This document shows positions 62,120-64,000 of a stretch of 64,000 bases of DNA, piece after piece. Each line of letters starts with the position of its first letter. Position 1 is the stretch's first letter. The stretch comes from Lacinutrix venerupis (GTDB taxonomy: Bacteria; Bacteroidota; Bacteroidia; Flavobacteriales; Flavobacteriaceae): contig NZ_RCCH01000004.1 in assembly GCF_003663945.1 (NCBI RefSeq), positions 288,832 to 352,831 of the forward strand, given 5' to 3'. The translations under genes were made by a program, and so were the position numbers. Under the pieces are notes generated by a model that saw nothing but the letters and a program-made list of their open reading frames with translations, had not been told where the DNA came from and made no database searches.

Positions 62120-64000
62120 TTAACGTTGAATGTATAAGTAACCAGCTTTAGATTTCTCTTCGACACCATTATTATAATTTATGATATAATAATATGTACC
62201 TACTGGTAATTGTTCTTTTTGCTTGATTGTTACTCTACCTTCAGATTCGCCTTTAAAATACTTACCATTTTGCCCATAACCTTGAGTTTCATAAACTAAA
62301 ACTCCCCATCTGTTATAAATTTCTACAGTGTTGTCTGGGAATAATTCGATGTTTTTTATAACGAAAACATCATTATCATTATCTCCGTTAGGCGTTACTG
62401 CATTAAAGACTTCAATATCTCCTATTACTTGACCATTATCTACCTCTAAATAATCTGGTAGTCCGTCTCCATCACTATCTGCAGCATCATCACCAAACCC
62501 AATTCCGTTTCCGTTAGCATCTGGGTTTTCATCTGCAGTTGGTATTCCATCTCCATCATCATCAGTATCTAAATAATCTGGAGTTCCATCATTATCTGTA
62601 TCATTATCAGTAGGGTCATCATTTCCTGTAGAATCTACTTCTCCATCAGAAATATCGACATCTGCATAATCTTCATTAATGGTTAATATACCATCATTAT
62701 CATCATCTGTATCTAACCAGTTTGGTGTTCCATCGTCATCTGTATCATTTAATGGGAATTCAATACCGTTGATTACGTTATCATTATCACAATCACCATT
62801 AAAGAATTCTGCAGATTGAGGTAACGTAACACTATCTGTTAAGAAACTACAATTCTCAAATATATCTGTACCGTCAATTTCCTCATCTCCATTTGTTACA
62901 CCGTCTCCATCACAATCAGATGATAAATAAGGTTCTGCTGTAACTACTGTAATATTAGCAGCGTCAAAATCACAAGGATTATCAACTCCTGTTCCATCTA
63001 AAATCTCTTGACAATCTGTTACACCATCTCCATCTGTATCTATAACTGATGCTCCAAACGGATCACATGGATCATTAGGATCAGATATTCCATCTCCAAA
63101 ATCGTTTGGATCTAATGGTGTTGATGGATCATCAATTCCAGTAGTTTCCTCACAATCTGTTAAACCATCTCCATCAGTATCAACTGTTGACGAACAAGCA
63201 TTTACCGTTACTGTTACTGTTGCTGTATCACAATTTTGTGGTGTTGCTGTATCACAAACTGTGTAATCAAATGTATCGGTTCCTGTAAATCCTGCATCTG
63301 GTGTGTAAGTTACAACATCATCACTTGGATCGTTTGGCGTGTTGTTTGGATCTATAATTACAACGGTTCCGTTTGCTGGATCGGTTGCACTGATTGTTCC
63401 ATCGGTTGGAATATCATTATCGTTATCAAACACGTCTACAATTATTGGTGTATTTATATCCGTACTTACCATATCATCTTCTGTGTCTACAACTGGATCC
63501 ACTGTTACCGTTACCGTTGCTGTTTCACAATTCTGTGGTGTTGCTGTATCACAAACTGTATAATCAAATGTATCTGTCCCACTAAAATCTGGATCTGGTG
63601 TGTAAGTTACTACATCATCACTTGGATCATTTGGTGTGTTGTTTGGATCGGTAATAACAACGGTTCCGTTTGCTGGATCTGTTGCTGTGATGGTTCCGTC
63701 TGTTGGAATATCATCATCATTATCAAACACGTCTACAACTACTGGTGTATCTTCGTTTGTACTTACTGTATCATCTTCTAAATCTGATAGTGGTGTTACA
63801 GTAACGGTTACCGTTGCTGTTGACTCGTCTCCATCTGAATCTGTTATTGTGTAATCGAATGTATCGGTTCCATTGAAATCTGCAGCTGGTGTGTACAAGA
63901 TTGTATCATCTGTTGGATCTGCTGGTGTTCCATTATCGTCTACTGATACTGTTCCGCCTTCTGTGGTTGTTCCACTTGGTAATGTAATGGCTCCTGCATT
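62120..64000 (-). CDS. Large type IX secreted adhesin, 5' end outside the window
   Basis: The frame is open to the right edge, so the visible 626 residues are the carboxy-terminal part. Order: at least two and part of a third cadherin-like (Tandem-95) repeats of 99 residues, each with VFDNDxDIPTDGT and FDYTVCDTATPQNC; a run of thrombospondin-3-like DTDGDGxxD calcium repeats; and a type B sorting domain (EVFNAVTPNGDNDNDVF, YNRWGVLVYE, GTYYYIINY). It is very acidic and would need calcium to fold. The repeats are nearly identical at DNA level (period 297 bp). A TTG at 63898 is not a start. Confidence 0.9.
   Translation of the reverse strand, partial: NAGAITLPSGTTTEGGTVSVDDNGTPADPTDDTILYTPAADFNGTDTFDYTITDSDGDESTATVTVTVTPLSDLEDDTVSTNEDTPVVVDVFDNDDDIPTDGTITATDPANGTVVITDPNNTPNDPSDDVVTYTPDPDFSGTDTFDYTVCDTATPQNCETATVTVTVDPVVDTEDDMVSTDINTPIIVDVFDNDNDIPTDGTISATDPANGTVVIIDPNNTPNDPSDDVVTYTPDAGFTGTDTFDYTVCDTATPQNCDTATVTVTVNACSSTVDTDGDGLTDCEETTGIDDPSTPLDPNDFGDGISDPNDPCDPFGASVIDTDGDGVTDCQEILDGTGVDNPCDFDAANITVVTAEPYLSSDCDGDGVTNGDEEIDGTDIFENCSFLTDSVTLPQSAEFFNGDCDNDNVINGIEFPLNDTDDDGTPNWLDTDDDNDGILTINEDYADVDISDGEVDSTGNDDPTDNDTDNDGTPDYLDTDDDGDGIPTADENPDANGNGIGFGDDAADSDGDGLPDYLEVDNGQVIGDIEVFNAVTPNGDNDNDVFVIKNIELFPDNTVEIYNRWGVLVYETQGYGQNGKYFKGESEGRVTIKQKEQLPVGTYYYIINYNNGVEEKSKAGYLYIQR

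Noticed and set aside
63236..63781. Cysteine/tryptophan-rich plus-strand ORF of 181 codons
   Set aside because: It is the antisense of the repetitive adhesin. Its repeated composition comes from the 297-bp repeats.
63230..63900. Direct repeats that could suggest a CRISPR array
   Set aside because: The period of 297 bp is constant and in frame with a coding repeat, with no short repeat-spacer structure.

Overview
This is a chromosomal stretch from an AT-rich member of the Bacteroidota, most likely a marine Flavobacteriaceae. The evidence is the type IX secretion sorting domains, a PorP/SprF-OmpA-adhesin cluster, carboxypeptidase-regulatory-like/outer-membrane beta-barrel proteins, promoters of the TAnnTTTG (-7) class and Bacteroidota-style versions of DnaJ, Fur and the 2-oxoacid dehydrogenase E2. 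I see no prophage, insertion sequence, CRISPR array or rRNA. Gene content is mostly core, with small accessory or decayed pieces near the left end.

Layout. 1-3.8 kb: an AlkB-like dioxygenase, an alpha/beta hydrolase, two tandem copies of a structured small-RNA candidate, a frameshifted sulfatase remnant and a type IX secreted protein. 3.8-13.4 kb: E2 acyltransferase, glycosyltransferase-recR, a sodium/solute symporter, a CoA-binding protein, an outer-membrane receptor-like protein, three tandem small transcription units and a FabH-like synthase. 13.6-21.7 kb: htpG, outer-membrane phospholipase A, a methyltransferase, a Crp-type regulator, uvrB and small proteins. 21.7-28.7 kb: sucC, lysA, an AI-2E-type permease, an M28 peptidase and PPK2. 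28.8-34.1 kb: a tightly packed minus-strand operon (ABC ATPase, ABC permease, MscS channel, outer-membrane barrel, sigma-54 activator). 34.4-37.2 kb: a small-RNA candidate, grpE-dnaJ and a YceI lipoprotein. 37.3-56.4 kb: a plus-strand run with an X-Pro peptidase, dus, a B12/radical-SAM protein, a DEAD-box helicase, relA/spoT, fur-purA, an AraC-type regulator, an OstA-like protein with an aminotransferase, and a TPR protein. 56.6-64 kb: tRNA-Thr, manA, a queD-like gene and idi, then an OmpA-PorP/SprF-adhesin set that runs off the right edge.

Most interesting signal. Two 113-bp copies at 2062-2174 and 2307-2419 read on the minus strand as a two-helix RNA ending in a strong terminator. All four differences that fall in helices keep pairing only on that strand. 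Each copy is preceded, at identical spacing, by TGGCAC-N5-TTGA, a sigma-54-type -24/-12 element that places the start at the first base of the conserved RNA. The same TGGCA-N6-TTG pattern occurs in the intergenic regions before htpG, grpE-dnaJ and the hydrolase at 1056. The window also encodes a sigma-54 activator (28863-30026) that ends after its AAA+ domain with no DNA-binding domain. I infer a possible sigma-54 circuit linking envelope genes, chaperones and small RNAs. The sequence patterns are direct observations, but the regulatory link is inference. A separate set of 85-90-nt promoter-RNA-terminator units occurs at 11.85-12.36, 18.1 and 34.4 kb.
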